Below, in pieces: positions 35,101-45,123 of a DNA stretch of 64,000 bases (the stretch's first letter is position 1; the number at the start of each line of letters is the position of its first letter). The notes beneath the pieces were generated by a model, which did no database searches, was not told the origin of the DNA, and worked only from the letters and a program-made list of their open reading frames with translations. Source of the DNA: Kalmusia sp. IMI 367209 (taxonomy: Eukaryota > Ascomycota > Dothideomycetes > Pleosporales > Didymosphaeriaceae); the NCBI GenBank assembly GCA_027946365.1, contig JAPEUQ010000004.1, forward strand, positions 496,001 through 560,000, given 5' to 3'. Position numbers and translations under genes: made by a program.

Positions 35101-36076
35101 CCACCTCCCGTAACGCAATGGCAACTGAGAACTTGTGAAGCTGGTCTGACGAAAAGTAATGAGCTATTCGTACGCTGTGAAGTCAGGGCCGTTCACTTAT
35201 CCAAGTTTGACTCGCACAAGCACCCCATGTAGCTGCCTTGATTTAAGACCTAAATGCATGTTGCAGAGCTGAGATTTGGCGACGATGAGAGAATAGCACC
35301 CACGAAAAATGGATACGCGCGAGAGAAGCGGTGAAGTTTATGCGTTGCAATAATAACCCACTGGGTATACATTTTGGTATACTATGACCGCATCTCACGA
35401 TGTATTAATTCCCATATCCAGAGATATTTTTGGAGGGCGTATCTTTAGCAACTATGCACTTGTCCATCTATTTCACCATCTTTTGACAGTAGCCTGCGTT
35501 ATCTTGCCCTTGCTACGTCCACCGATTACTGGCATCCCCCTAGAAACATAGACACCTACGACGATTAATTAAGTTTGCCGCTGATATTCTCTAGACCTAA
35601 ACCCTCAAAAAAAAAAAATAGTAGACTCTCTTCCGTCCTACTTTGAAGCCTTAAAATCATGTCTTTTGCCATAGATGCGGCCATAATGGCCCCATAGAAC
35701 AGCCAGAAGTTGCTTTTTAGAAAATCTGGCAGATGACACTCAACAGGACTATAGCCACGGAAGACGACACCGAAGATGATGAACGCCTAGAAGAGAGGCA
35801 AGGAGAAGGGAATGCATAGGTGGTATATATCGACGGTTTCAATGCGAGTCATTAAATGATGGGAAATCCGTAGGTTTCTGCGCCGCGGAAGCGTTATTAT
35901 AATATATACTTATCCTTACATTTTGACTTGTTACCTGAGATAATTGCCGCTATATCAAAGATGAGCAATTTAATGTACGTATCATAATTTACTTAACCTA
36001 GACTATATACGACGCTAGGTGATTATTATTACTCATGGCAGGAAAGAAATATTCTGTAGCTGGTACAAGGCATCGT
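26155..36076. other. Long gene-free region
   Basis: 9.9 kb of ordinary composition (not AT-rich, no RIP look) without a gene I can support. The left end must hold the promoter of the DUF3295 gene. It includes a short 9-bp repeat (26679-26717) and an A12 run near 35,608. The longest ORFs (229 codons at 29509-30198; 190 on the opposite strand) have no protein-like composition. A small frame at 33458-33658 with a good start context was considered and left out. No tRNA was seen. Confidence 0.4.
26679..26717. repeat. 9-bp minisatellite (TGCTGGTGC x4)
   Basis: Four perfect head-to-tail copies of TGCTGGTGC plus a partial copy, about 520 bp upstream of the DUF3295 start codon. Confidence 0.85.
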
Positions 36077-37507
36077 TCACGCTACAGTATAGTCCTGTAC
36101 CGCAAGCTGCAAATAATATTCCAACTCTTTCTGATACTCTCCTACATTCCTTAGGGGCCGATGATGCTCCTCGGTGCAACTCGTCTCAACTTTCTTTCCC
36201 ATGAAGCGATCCTCAATCCACTGCAGCCAGATTTGTTGCCCAGCATTCAGTACCGGAACATGCGTCGCGCCTTCGAACACGGCATAGTGTATCTGGCTCT
36301 CCGGATACAAAGCGCAAGTCTCGTTCACTGCGTTCGAAACGATGCTCGCAGGGACGATCTCGTCAGCTGTGCCTTGTACAACGAGCATTGGACCGGAGAT
36401 GGGCTTGCGACTAGGATCACTAAGGTTGCTGTAAGCGGGGAGGTACCAAGTATCTTCCCAACTTGGCTTGATAAGACCGGCAGCCTGTGGGTCGAGTTGA
36501 TTGCTGACGGAGTTGCAGCCTGAGAGTTCCTCGATGAGTTGTAATTTCTTCACGCCTTCCGGCTCGAACCACTCTGAGTAGTCAAAAGAAGGGAAGACGC
36601 TACTGATTCCGGGTGCTATGAGAGGAGCTAATCCTAATCCTCCTGTTGCTATGACGTACTCATAGTTATTCGAAACAGGGCTTCCAGCTATGGTACCCAA
36701 ATGTCCCTCTACGGGAGTTAGATGCTGGCGATGAGCAGTCGCCCACGCCGCTCCTCCGCCCTGCGAATGGCCCATTGTGATAAAATGCTTTGACAATACT
36801 GGGAAAGCCTCCCTCGCTGCTTCGATAGCGTAGAAAAGGTCATTCGCTGCAGCTGGATGTGCTAGGTACTGATGTATAATTGGCTCGCCTTCAGCCGTAT
36901 GGTTTACTCCGAGACCAGCATAATCCGGTGCAACAACTGCGTAGCCTTGTAGAGCGAGGATGTACGGGGCTGAAAATTGATACCAGAGATTTCGGATGTG
37001 ACTCGGCGCACATTCTGCAAACATGCCACTCGTGCCATGTGCCCATGCTATCGTTGGTACTCCAGTAATGTTGAGAGCTGAGCTTGAGAACTTTCTCGCT
37101 TGCCATGGCCAGAGAACATACGCAGAGGCAGGAACGCTGGTCCCGTTAAGGTCTTTGGAGGTGAACAAAATGCGGGATAGAACCAAGTTGGGCGCTAGTG
37201 TGTAGGAAGAAGTATTCGTGAACTCTTCCACTCTGAGCAGCGTCCCTGGTTGCGTTGAGGCATTAAGTGACGGTGGCTCGTAGAATGGATCTCTGCCAAC
37301 CGAACCCGTGGCCCAATTTGACCGCTCAACGTTCAAAGCGACTTCAACATTGTGAGCAATTGTATCCGAGATATTTGCAGCTTGGATTTGGGCTGGTGTG
37401 AGAGTGTAGCTGGAGTTGAAGGTGTTGTTTTGCACTTGCAGCACCTCCTGTGCTTTCACACAGTAAGTGAAAACTGTTCCTGCTAACAGAGTCGCGATAT
37501 GGATCAT
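36077..37507 (-). CDS. Secreted alpha/beta-hydrolase, secretory-lipase-like
   Basis: Extracellular serine hydrolase related to the fungal secretory lipases. Single exon, 476 residues. The first 20 residues (MIHIATLLAGTVFTYCVKAQ) form a signal peptide; many NxS/T sites follow, in keeping with secretion. The oxyanion strand is WAHGTSG (155-161), the nucleophile elbow is GHSQGG (S248), and the likely acid and base are D382 in GTADEIV and H416 in GATHVPV. The substrate is uncertain: lipid esters are usual in the family, but some relatives are broader esterases. It is followed upstream by a Zn2Cys6 regulator gene on the same strand (362 bp away) and beyond that by an amidohydrolase, suggesting joint use on an external substrate. 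Confidence 0.9.
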   Translation of the reverse strand: MIHIATLLAGTVFTYCVKAQEVLQVQNNTFNSSYTLTPAQIQAANISDTIAHNVEVALNVERSNWATGSVGRDPFYEPPSLNASTQPGTLLRVEEFTNTSSYTLAPNLVLSRILFTSKDLNGTSVPASAYVLWPWQARKFSSSALNITGVPTIAWAHGTSGMFAECAPSHIRNLWYQFSAPYILALQGYAVVAPDYAGLGVNHTAEGEPIIHQYLAHPAAANDLFYAIEAAREAFPVLSKHFITMGHSQGGGAAWATAHRQHLTPVEGHLGTIAGSPVSNNYEYVIATGGLGLAPLIAPGISSVFPSFDYSEWFEPEGVKKLQLIEELSGCNSVSNQLDPQAAGLIKPSWEDTWYLPAYSNLSDPSRKPISGPMLVVQGTADEIVPASIVSNAVNETCALYPESQIHYAVFEGATHVPVLNAGQQIWLQWIEDRFMGKKVETSCTEEHHRPLRNVGEYQKELEYYLQLAVQDYTVA

Positions 37508-37869
37508 TCTGAAATGAAGTTTCTGTAGACTGAATATCTGCTTGATTATCAGGTATTTTTGAATTCTCCGACCTCAGCTAAGAGATGTTTGTTCGTGCGT
37601 CATGGATGTGCTTTGTCAACGGAAACGATCCGAGATGCGGGGTTGCGCTAGATAATCATCAGTCTTCTTGTGAGCGCGTTAGAGCTGACATTATATGCCA
37701 TCCACTCTTCACTGCATGTGGTTAAATCCTTCTTCCGTATGTAGTTAGTATGATCGTTTAAGATTACTGGCTGGCTTAATGTGGGCGGAGTGTCGCTGAC
37801 CATGGCGCAATAGCTAACAAAATCCTCAAAATATCTAATATACGCTTGAAAAACTGAGTAGAGTCTACT
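37508..37869. other. Intergenic, hydrolase promoter
   Basis: 362 bp between the hydrolase start and the stop of the regulator gene, both on the minus strand. No element identified. Confidence 0.5.
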
Positions 37870-39257
37870 TTACCCATTATGATGTAGAAGTGTGGGCTCC
37901 TCCAGCGATAGGGCGAATTGTTTTTCGAATGTCGCATGATCGATCCCTAGTATTCTAGCTGGCCACACCGTTAGTTGCTTCCAATCACCTTTGAGCTTCT
38001 GCAATGCCTGTGTAGCTGTGCCTGAATGCGAAGAAGGAAAGTTAGCGAACCATGACGAGTGAACTTGATGAGTACGTACGAATGAGCCAAATCTCCATGA
38101 ACCATCGCTGTGATCCTAACTGCATGATGGCACACCAATAAATCAACAGTATCAGAGCTAAGTCCACCTCCTCCTTAAGCGTTTTGATGAAAGCCGTCGG
38201 AAGTGCAGCTGGCCAGTGTATATAGTGTCGCCATCTTCGAGGTCGACCTTGACAAACGTTCACCCAGTCTTTCAGAAAATGCATTGCAGTTTCAATACAG
38301 TCGGGAGAGTCTAGAAGGGTGTGATTGTGATACTCAATTACTTTCTCGAGGTCTGTCAAGGCATTTCGTAGCCCAAAGTCGTCTGCCGTCTCCATCTCCA
38401 AAAGCTTAGTCCGCTGCAAGATCATAGGCCACATCTCGCTCGATTTCAACCAGCTCACAAGAACGACGTCGATATCTCGAGATGTTCGAAGTACTTGGAA
38501 CATTTCTAGGTAGTCGAAAAGATGATCTGGACAAACTTGTTGCATGGCGAACTGGCACACGATGATGGAGATCGCAAAACCTAAAAACATGGGCCAGCTA
38601 CGGGCTGTGATTACAGGCGTGATAGAGCTGAAGATTTTGGAAGCCTCAATATGATGTTGATAGGCTAGCGCCATCATTTTGTAGCTTGCGTAGTGGCTTG
38701 CATTCCCGCGGCCTAAGCGTAGTAGATGCAGGGATGTGAGACTATGCCACAGAAAGTCAGAATCAGTGACACTTCCTCTTTCAAGCGCAGTACGCCACAG
38801 TGTTACTTCATTTGCGGAAGCAGGTCGCCGTGACTCGTTTATAACTTCTGTTAAGATCGCGGATATGAGAACAGGCTGAGAAATGGGAATGCGATGGACG
38901 AGGCCTGTTGCTTCGGGATCGACGGAAAACTGCACCTGCATGCAAGTGTACGATGAGCACTTATCGCGGAATCTCCGAAAGCTAGGTCGACTTACGATTG
39001 GTATCGCTTGTTGTACGAGGACACTTTGAGTAGCGCCTCCGCCTATGTCGAGATACTCGCACAGTTCCTTTCTCCGGACACAGTGGCTGCATTTGGGAGT
39101 CTTGATATCGCACTAAGCTTCATCAGTCACTACTATTGCAACGCGAACGACGTATTCTTACCCTTACGCGCCGTTCTTTGCAGCGACGGCATCCGTGGCG
39201 CGTTTTCTGATGGAACGTACGCGAGCCGGAGCTCGAAATGGTGGCATTGCGAGGCAT
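37870..39257 (-). CDS. Zn2Cys6 transcription factor
   Basis: Fungal binuclear-zinc-cluster DNA-binding regulator. Four exons on the minus strand: 39162-39257, 38996-39112, 38080-38935 and 37870-38021, with introns of 49, 60 and 58 nt, giving 406 residues. The zinc cluster is complete and split by the first intron: cysteines 23, 26, 33, 40, 43 and 50, in GCRRCKERRVR followed by CDIKTPKCSHC. The rest resembles the regulatory part of sterol-uptake-control (Upc2) type factors (FLWHSLTSLHLLRLGRG, YWCAIMQLGSQRWFMEIW). Length and layout fit that subgroup, but the target is unknown. It shares a 519-bp divergent promoter with the amidohydrolase and lies head to tail with the lipase-like gene, so a pathway-specific role for these two is plausible. 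Confidence 0.88.
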
Positions 39258-39776
39258 AATCCTTAATGAAACCCTCTTAGAGTCGTCTCATGGCCGCAAT
39301 TGATATGGACCTGAGGGATTGCCATCGTGTAGGCTCAGGCCTGTGGGTTCGGAGATAGGTTGACGGATATGGGCGGGACGCTACTTGACGTGGGGGCCAC
39401 TAATGCAGCTACCCACTAGTGTACGAACTTGCTTGTGCTAATTAGGAGACGTGCCCGTTCACTGCTCCTCAACTTTGTCCGTGCAGCATTACAAAAGATC
39501 GGAGCTGGAGTCGCTTCAAGTTCCGAAAGTCAATAATGACTACTTTTCCACTTCCTACCACCAAGGAAAGAAGACATGCGGCGAGCAAAGCCTCACTGCC
39601 GCGTCTATAATGATGTCAATCCGAACCTTAGTGCTAGGATTATGAGGCTTCGTACGATGCTATCGGCTTCTGCACAGTATTCATCGTCTTGGCGCTGTTG
39701 AAGCAAGTGCATAAGAAGCGGACAGGGTTACCATCTCAAGTATCAGCAGGATTATACTCATCTGTTTCCATCTACG
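39258..39776. promoter_or_regulatory. Divergent promoter region regulator/amidohydrolase
   Basis: 519 bp between the start codons of the Zn2Cys6 gene and the amidohydrolase. If the regulator acts on its neighbours, its binding sites (CGG triplets) would be expected here. I did not identify a convincing paired site. Confidence 0.45.
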
Positions 39777-41024
39777 ATGAAGGTCTATTCTCAATCTTAT
39801 ATGGCCTTGCTTTGGGCCAGCTCATGTTCTGCATGCTTCTCTCATCCCAATGCAGCTTCACGCGATGTTGCTCCTCTGGTTCGGCGCTCTACACCTCATG
39901 TGGGTAAGACAGCTATCACCAACGTTAGAGTCTTCGATGGTATTGACTTCACTGCTCCTCAAACCATTGTAATCGAAGGCGAGAACATCGGTAGCGTCGA
40001 CATAAACGACGTCAACACCATTATCAACGGTACCGGCAAGTTCCTCATACCTGGCCTGATCGACAGCCACATCCACCTTTCTGCCCCCAGCGATCTCGAG
40101 GTGCTCACCTCATACGGCATTACAACTGTCTTTCAAATGTCGTGCTTCAATTATACCCTATGCGACATGTTCAGAGGGCACACGGGTCTCTGTGATTTCT
40201 TCTCAGCTGGCCAATCCGCCGTCGGCAACGGCAGTCACCACGCCTGGCAGTTCCAACTCCCACCCTCGCAACTCTGGTACCCAAATTCTAGTGCCGTCGA
40301 AACCGTGGACCAAGTGTTCGGCAACGGCTTCGACTACTTCAAGATCACCGTCGAAGAGAATGGCCCCTCTCTGTCCGCGCAAGTCGCCCTCGTCCGCGCC
40401 ACGCACAACTTCGGGAAGCAGACCATGTCGCACGCCTCCACGCTGAACGACTACTGCCAAGCTATTGCCTCCGGGACCAACGGTCCCCAGCACATACCTC
40501 AAGACGGCCTGCTGAATACGTCTGCGATTCTGCAAATGAAGAAACAGCACCAGTTTGCCACGCCGACAATGACGGTGTTTCACTACGGGCTCGTCGACGA
40601 CCCCTCCGCTGGTGCAAAGCTCGGCTCGACTAACGGTTCGTCATACGCCCTCGTGCGCGCGAACGTCGCGCTACTGCATTCCTTTGACGTGCCAATTCTC
40701 GCGGGTACGGACTCTGTAGGACAGATAGAGGGTGCGGGCGGTACGTTGACTCTACCGCATAGGGAGACGCTGCATCGGGAATTGCAGTTGCTGGTTGATG
40801 CTGGGCTGAGTGAGGCCGAGGCGATGAATGCGGCGACTGTTTTGCCTGCGACATGGCATAGGATTTTTGATCGTGGCGTTATCAAGGAGGGCAAACGCGC
40901 TGATATGCTGTTGCTAAATAGTAATCCGCTTGTGGATATCAAGAATACGATGGATATCGCGAAGGTGTGGGTGCAAGGAATCGAGTATGCAAATGTTACG
41001 ACGAACCGGAACGCTTGGGCCTGA
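39777..41024 (+). CDS. Metal-dependent amidohydrolase
   Basis: TIM-barrel hydrolase of the amidohydrolase superfamily (imidazolonepropionase-like branch), acting on an amide or ring C-N bond of unknown substrate. Single exon, 415 residues. Metal ligands can all be placed: H98 and H100 in DSHIHL, a probable carboxylated lysine K189 in YFKITVEENG, H219 in MSHAS, H239 in QHIP and D312 in AGTDS. The C-terminal end (EGKRADMLLLNSNPLVDI) is the usual strand that closes the small beta domain. An alternative start at Met9 would make the first residues look like a short signal sequence (MALLWASSCSACFSH), and several NxS/T sites are present, so it may be secreted. It is divergent from the Zn2Cys6 regulator. 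Confidence 0.9.
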   Translation: MKVYSQSYMALLWASSCSACFSHPNAASRDVAPLVRRSTPHVGKTAITNVRVFDGIDFTAPQTIVIEGENIGSVDINDVNTIINGTGKFLIPGLIDSHIHLSAPSDLEVLTSYGITTVFQMSCFNYTLCDMFRGHTGLCDFFSAGQSAVGNGSHHAWQFQLPPSQLWYPNSSAVETVDQVFGNGFDYFKITVEENGPSLSAQVALVRATHNFGKQTMSHASTLNDYCQAIASGTNGPQHIPQDGLLNTSAILQMKKQHQFATPTMTVFHYGLVDDPSAGAKLGSTNGSSYALVRANVALLHSFDVPILAGTDSVGQIEGAGGTLTLPHRETLHRELQLLVDAGLSEAEAMNAATVLPATWHRIFDRGVIKEGKRADMLLLNSNPLVDIKNTMDIAKVWVQGIEYANVTTNRNAWA

Positions 41025-41991
41025 GGAAGAGACCAATCTCATCAATATATATAGCCGAATGATCTTAATGTATCAAAGTGAGCAATTTGTAGTTACACAG
41101 AATAGCACAATATCGAAACGCGATCTGAGGGTTTTATGTTTTAACATTTTTTATCTACATTTTCGGGTTTATCCAAACATCTCAAAACGCAGTTAGACCA
41201 ATCGAAGACTCTATGCTTCCCGTAATACGCTATACGGGACCAAATTTCAATCAATTGCTGTAACGCTAATTCGCGTCATCTGCACAACGCAAGAGAGAAC
41301 ATGCCACCTCGATCGCCAACCAGCTTTGGACAGATATACAAGCAGGCCATAAAGAGAAAAGAGTCTTTGTCGATAAGGGAAGAAATAAATTCGCAGGAAA
41401 GTACGGTATGGATCGCGGTGATACCGACGTCGCGTCTAGTGGTACACCTGGCTATATTGATGTCGACATGGGGAGGCTGATGGAAGCCTACAACCCATGG
41501 CTTAAGCTCAAGCCTCGATGATATGCTGGAACGCGAAGGAGGGCGGGGAGATAATACCGCACCTGGCTATGTTCATGACCAGGAAGGCCGATCTGGTAGG
41601 CCTGCAACCACAGTCATGTCAAGCCGCGATGGGCTTCTTTATTCCATTGCCTCTCGTATTTTTATAATGCATGGCGACGGGTGGTAACATGTTCCTGGAT
41701 AACTCGCGGGGGAAATAAGCCGTACAAGTCGCAGCATTAACCAAACTCGTGCGATCGTATGCAGAATGATTTTTTATAAGGTGTTTTCTGTTTTTTTCAA
41801 ATTTTTTTGGGGAAACATTTCTGAAATTTCGTGGCGCCGACAACGGGAAATGGAGCATGCGTAGAGTACGTCTTTAGTACCAAAATCGCACATGTAACAG
41901 CTTCAGTCGCTGTGATAAGATATGAAGGGGAATTCTCTTTGGGTTTTGGACCTTTCAGTTTAGCTGAATTTGGATCGGTGATCGTCTTCTC
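41025..41991. other. Intergenic, possible gene remnant
   Basis: Between about 41,300 and 41,690 two short overlapping frames look protein-like. One reads ...GYIDVDMGRLMEAYNPW... and ends in TGA at about 41,519-41,521. The next starts at 41523 and runs 54 codons with APGYVHDQEG. They may be parts of one broken gene or of an unrecognised spliced one. No family recognised. Confidence 0.2.
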
Positions 41992-44900
41992 CTAATGACG
42001 ATGTGTCGGCCGGCTCGTAGTAGAGTATGGGCTCCAGCCATGCCTAACAGCAGGGCGGTTGTGCGTCGGTTTCCTGGATGCCCATGTAGGCTTTTGGGTC
42101 TTCTCGAGATCTGGAGTCTTTTGTGTAGACCGAGAATGTTCAGGTGCTTCCTTCTGCTTTGTAACCTTGGTCTTCTGTGGAGATCGTGTCTCCTGCGCAG
42201 CCTGAAGTTGCTGAGAAGCCTGAGCCTGCTTTGCAGGTTGGGAAACACGGCGAGTGGGAACGGACCGAGTCTTTGTCACCCGGTTGGAGGCTTTAGCAGA
42301 AGGCTTGAGTACTGCAGGTGTCTCCTTCATCTTCTGCTCAATAGCTGCCTTTTTGGGCCCGAACCGTGGGTTGTCTGGTGTAAATCGGAGGCCACCCTCT
42401 GGTTTTATCACAACAATAGACGAGTCTTTTGAGATAGGCTTCGTTGCTGGGTGATGGGAAGGTTTGAGGAGTTGGTGAATAGGAGCGGTGATTGTCTTCG
42501 TTAGAACTTCCACCTTGCTACGGGATGTCGGTTCCAGAAATGGGGTGTTCTCCTTGAAACTATTCTTCTCGGAACAAACACGTTTCGCGACGGGCTGATC
42601 ATTTCCGGTACTTGATTCGGTAGGTGTTGTGACTTCGTAACCAATAGTGCGCCCGTCCATAGCAGGCGATTGAAACTTCCGCTTTCTAGAGATCTGTGCC
42701 ACTGGGGCTGGTATCATGGTCAGGTTTGGTTTGCTGTCCTCGCTAGGAGCGGCCGTGACATCTGCTACTACTGTACTAGATCGATGTAGCACGGGCACTG
42801 AGTTTGTCGAAGGTGTTGAAATACGAGTTTCATACTTCCGACGCTTGGAAGAAGGCAAACACGTAACGGACTTGGGTTCTTTATCCTCTCTAATTTTCCG
42901 CTTTTTGGTCCTCGCATTGTTTACCTCTTGAGCTGGAACAGTTGAGTTATGGCGAGGTATGTCATGAACGCTTGCGCTGCTGTGGAACGACATGGGGATC
43001 GCGTATTCTTGAATGACATTCCTTGCATATGCGTTCATGTGATCCTTATCTGCATAACAAACCTTCGCATCACCGAATTCCGAGAATCCGTGAGGCTCGC
43101 GCTCTGGTGATGGAGATCGACAGTACGCAGGAACCTTTGCTAGGTTCTGGCATTCTAGATCCGGTGTAGAATTGGCAGGCGGCGTAGTGGAATTTTGGTT
43201 TTTCGCTACGGCTGATTCTTCGGGGTCCTCATACAAGATATTATAGATTACGGGCAAAAAAGCACCAGTGTCCTCGACAGTACCATTCTTATCGACGGAA
43301 ACACGCACAGGAGTAAATTGCTGTGAATGCACGATCCTATCCTTTCGTGGCTCAGCGAAAACCCGAATCTTGTCGCCTCGGTCGCGTGCTACCTTGTCCA
43401 GCCTAGTTGCTCTAAATGTAGCTTGACTCTTGGCCTTCAATAAGTTGAATTCACGGGTCTCATAGTTTGCGATCTGGAAGCTACTGTCCTTCATCGCCGT
43501 CTTCGTGTCTAGGCATCGTCCAGCAGATCCAAGGAAAGGCTTGCCATACCAGATATCGAACCTATCCATGAATCCAGGTGTACCAATTAGACGGGGGATC
43601 TTTCCAAATTCAGGATCCTTTCCGTAGCATTCCCGATAAGTCTTGGTGCTCATCGATGGTCGAGTCTGACAGCCGGTGCTGTGGTACACGACTTTGCGCG
43701 GTGTATTCGGGAAGTAGTCATGGTACTGGTTGTTATCGGTTCCATCATGGTCTTCATGCTCTACATGCTTCCATCGATTATCTCGATCGTTCGAATCGCT
43801 GTAAGCTATAGCACGACCATCCACCGTATCGCGCCATCCTTCGATCGCTTCCTGCAGTCCAGCTGCATCGTTCATTTGGGCTGGTGTCGGTTGTAGATCG
43901 ACGCAAATGAGGGGATCAGTCGCGTTTTTTGCTTGCACCACGAGCGGTGGAAAAGCGTGATTGAGATTCCTCGGTACGAGGTTGTCCAACCGCTTCTGCT
44001 CAATCATCAATTCTTTCTTTGCTAGGCATGAATTCATTGCCGTCACTAGTTCTGAAGTCAAAGCCACCAATGTAGCATTATCGCCGTTCTTCTTAGCTAC
44101 CTCCCTCTTGAATTCCCAATGACTAATCCTCGATTTCAAATCTTTTAAAGACCAGTCGACGTATTTCTCTGCTACACCTTTTTGTGATGGGATAACATAG
44201 TCTGAAAGTGGACTAGTTGCTGACGATTTATCATTCGAAGGGACCGAACTAGAAGCTCGTGTGTTTGTAGTAGACTGAGGTGAGAAAGCCCTGGTGGAAG
44301 GTGATGTATCGTCGGTTTGAGCTGCAGCGGACCACTCGTGTCGACTAGCAGGAGTAGATGGCTCCGAAGATGTTGAAGAATCACTTGACTTGGCCCTAGT
44401 TCGGACGTCGGAAGTGCTGCCGTTACTGGGTGAATCTTTGATGGCTGACAGTTGTTCTTGATTGGCTGTATCAACTACTTGCACGAACGGGGCTGTAGAC
44501 GCGTGAGTACCGTCTATAGTGCTGCTAGTGTTGACTTCATTTCCAAAAGTAGCAGGGGCTCGCGGAGAGTTTGTGGCCATCTTGCAGGATATCTTAGCGC
44601 CGTTGGAGACACTATTTACGATGTCGGCCTGAGCAGCGGATGTCACGATCTTGTCAGCAGTGTTGGGAGCTTGCGCAGTGACAACGGTGGGGCTGCCGGG
44701 CGGGCTAACGGGGTCATTAGAGGCAGAATTGGGGTTGTCGCGTTCAGTGCTGGTGGACATGGTAATGCTCTCAGCCGCAATTGGTTCGGGTGATCGCATT
44801 GTGGTTGTTGTGATGGAGGTTGTGGAGGTATTGTTGGAGGTGAGACAGTTGTCGCCAACTTGAGTCGCTGGAATTGCGATATTCTTCGCTATAGTGTTCA

Positions 44901-45123
44901 TTTTAGGTGATGATGTGACATCAAGCTCGCGAGAAGCTATATCGTCAATGTCGGCGATGAAGTTGCCGTTGTCAGATTGAGCCACAGAGACATAAGTCTT
45001 GTCTGCCGCATCTGATTTAGGTGAAGACATGTGGTCGGTCTCGCTGAGTGCGGCGCAGATTTCGGAGGTGGGGTTGTCGCTGCTGATAGGAGCCGCGATT
45101 AAGGGCGTGCTGTACTCAGCCAT
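41992..45123 (-). CDS. Large disordered orphan protein (1043 aa)
   Basis: A single uninterrupted frame of 1043 codons with no domain I recognise. The N-terminal third is Ser/Thr/Asn/Ala rich and of low complexity. A predicted helical segment follows (about residues 335-405: DWSLKDLKSRISHWEFKREV and on). The middle part has a more ordered look (RLIGTPGFMDRFDIWYGKPF), and the C-terminal half is again polar and basic with several candidate nuclear-localisation clusters (KKRKIRE, SSKRRKYE, SRKRKFQ). The C-terminal 120 residues are rich in Gln, Lys and Pro. The intact length on one strand argues strongly that it is real. Probable nuclear protein, lineage-restricted; function unknown. Confidence 0.75.
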   Translation of the reverse strand: MAEYSTPLIAAPISSDNPTSEICAALSETDHMSSPKSDAADKTYVSVAQSDNGNFIADIDDIASRELDVTSSPKMNTIAKNIAIPATQVGDNCLTSNNTSTTSITTTTMRSPEPIAAESITMSTSTERDNPNSASNDPVSPPGSPTVVTAQAPNTADKIVTSAAQADIVNSVSNGAKISCKMATNSPRAPATFGNEVNTSSTIDGTHASTAPFVQVVDTANQEQLSAIKDSPSNGSTSDVRTRAKSSDSSTSSEPSTPASRHEWSAAAQTDDTSPSTRAFSPQSTTNTRASSSVPSNDKSSATSPLSDYVIPSQKGVAEKYVDWSLKDLKSRISHWEFKREVAKKNGDNATLVALTSELVTAMNSCLAKKELMIEQKRLDNLVPRNLNHAFPPLVVQAKNATDPLICVDLQPTPAQMNDAAGLQEAIEGWRDTVDGRAIAYSDSNDRDNRWKHVEHEDHDGTDNNQYHDYFPNTPRKVVYHSTGCQTRPSMSTKTYRECYGKDPEFGKIPRLIGTPGFMDRFDIWYGKPFLGSAGRCLDTKTAMKDSSFQIANYETREFNLLKAKSQATFRATRLDKVARDRGDKIRVFAEPRKDRIVHSQQFTPVRVSVDKNGTVEDTGAFLPVIYNILYEDPEESAVAKNQNSTTPPANSTPDLECQNLAKVPAYCRSPSPEREPHGFSEFGDAKVCYADKDHMNAYARNVIQEYAIPMSFHSSASVHDIPRHNSTVPAQEVNNARTKKRKIREDKEPKSVTCLPSSKRRKYETRISTPSTNSVPVLHRSSTVVADVTAAPSEDSKPNLTMIPAPVAQISRKRKFQSPAMDGRTIGYEVTTPTESSTGNDQPVAKRVCSEKNSFKENTPFLEPTSRSKVEVLTKTITAPIHQLLKPSHHPATKPISKDSSIVVIKPEGGLRFTPDNPRFGPKKAAIEQKMKETPAVLKPSAKASNRVTKTRSVPTRRVSQPAKQAQASQQLQAAQETRSPQKTKVTKQKEAPEHSRSTQKTPDLEKTQKPTWASRKPTHNRPAVRHGWSPYSTTSRPTHRH

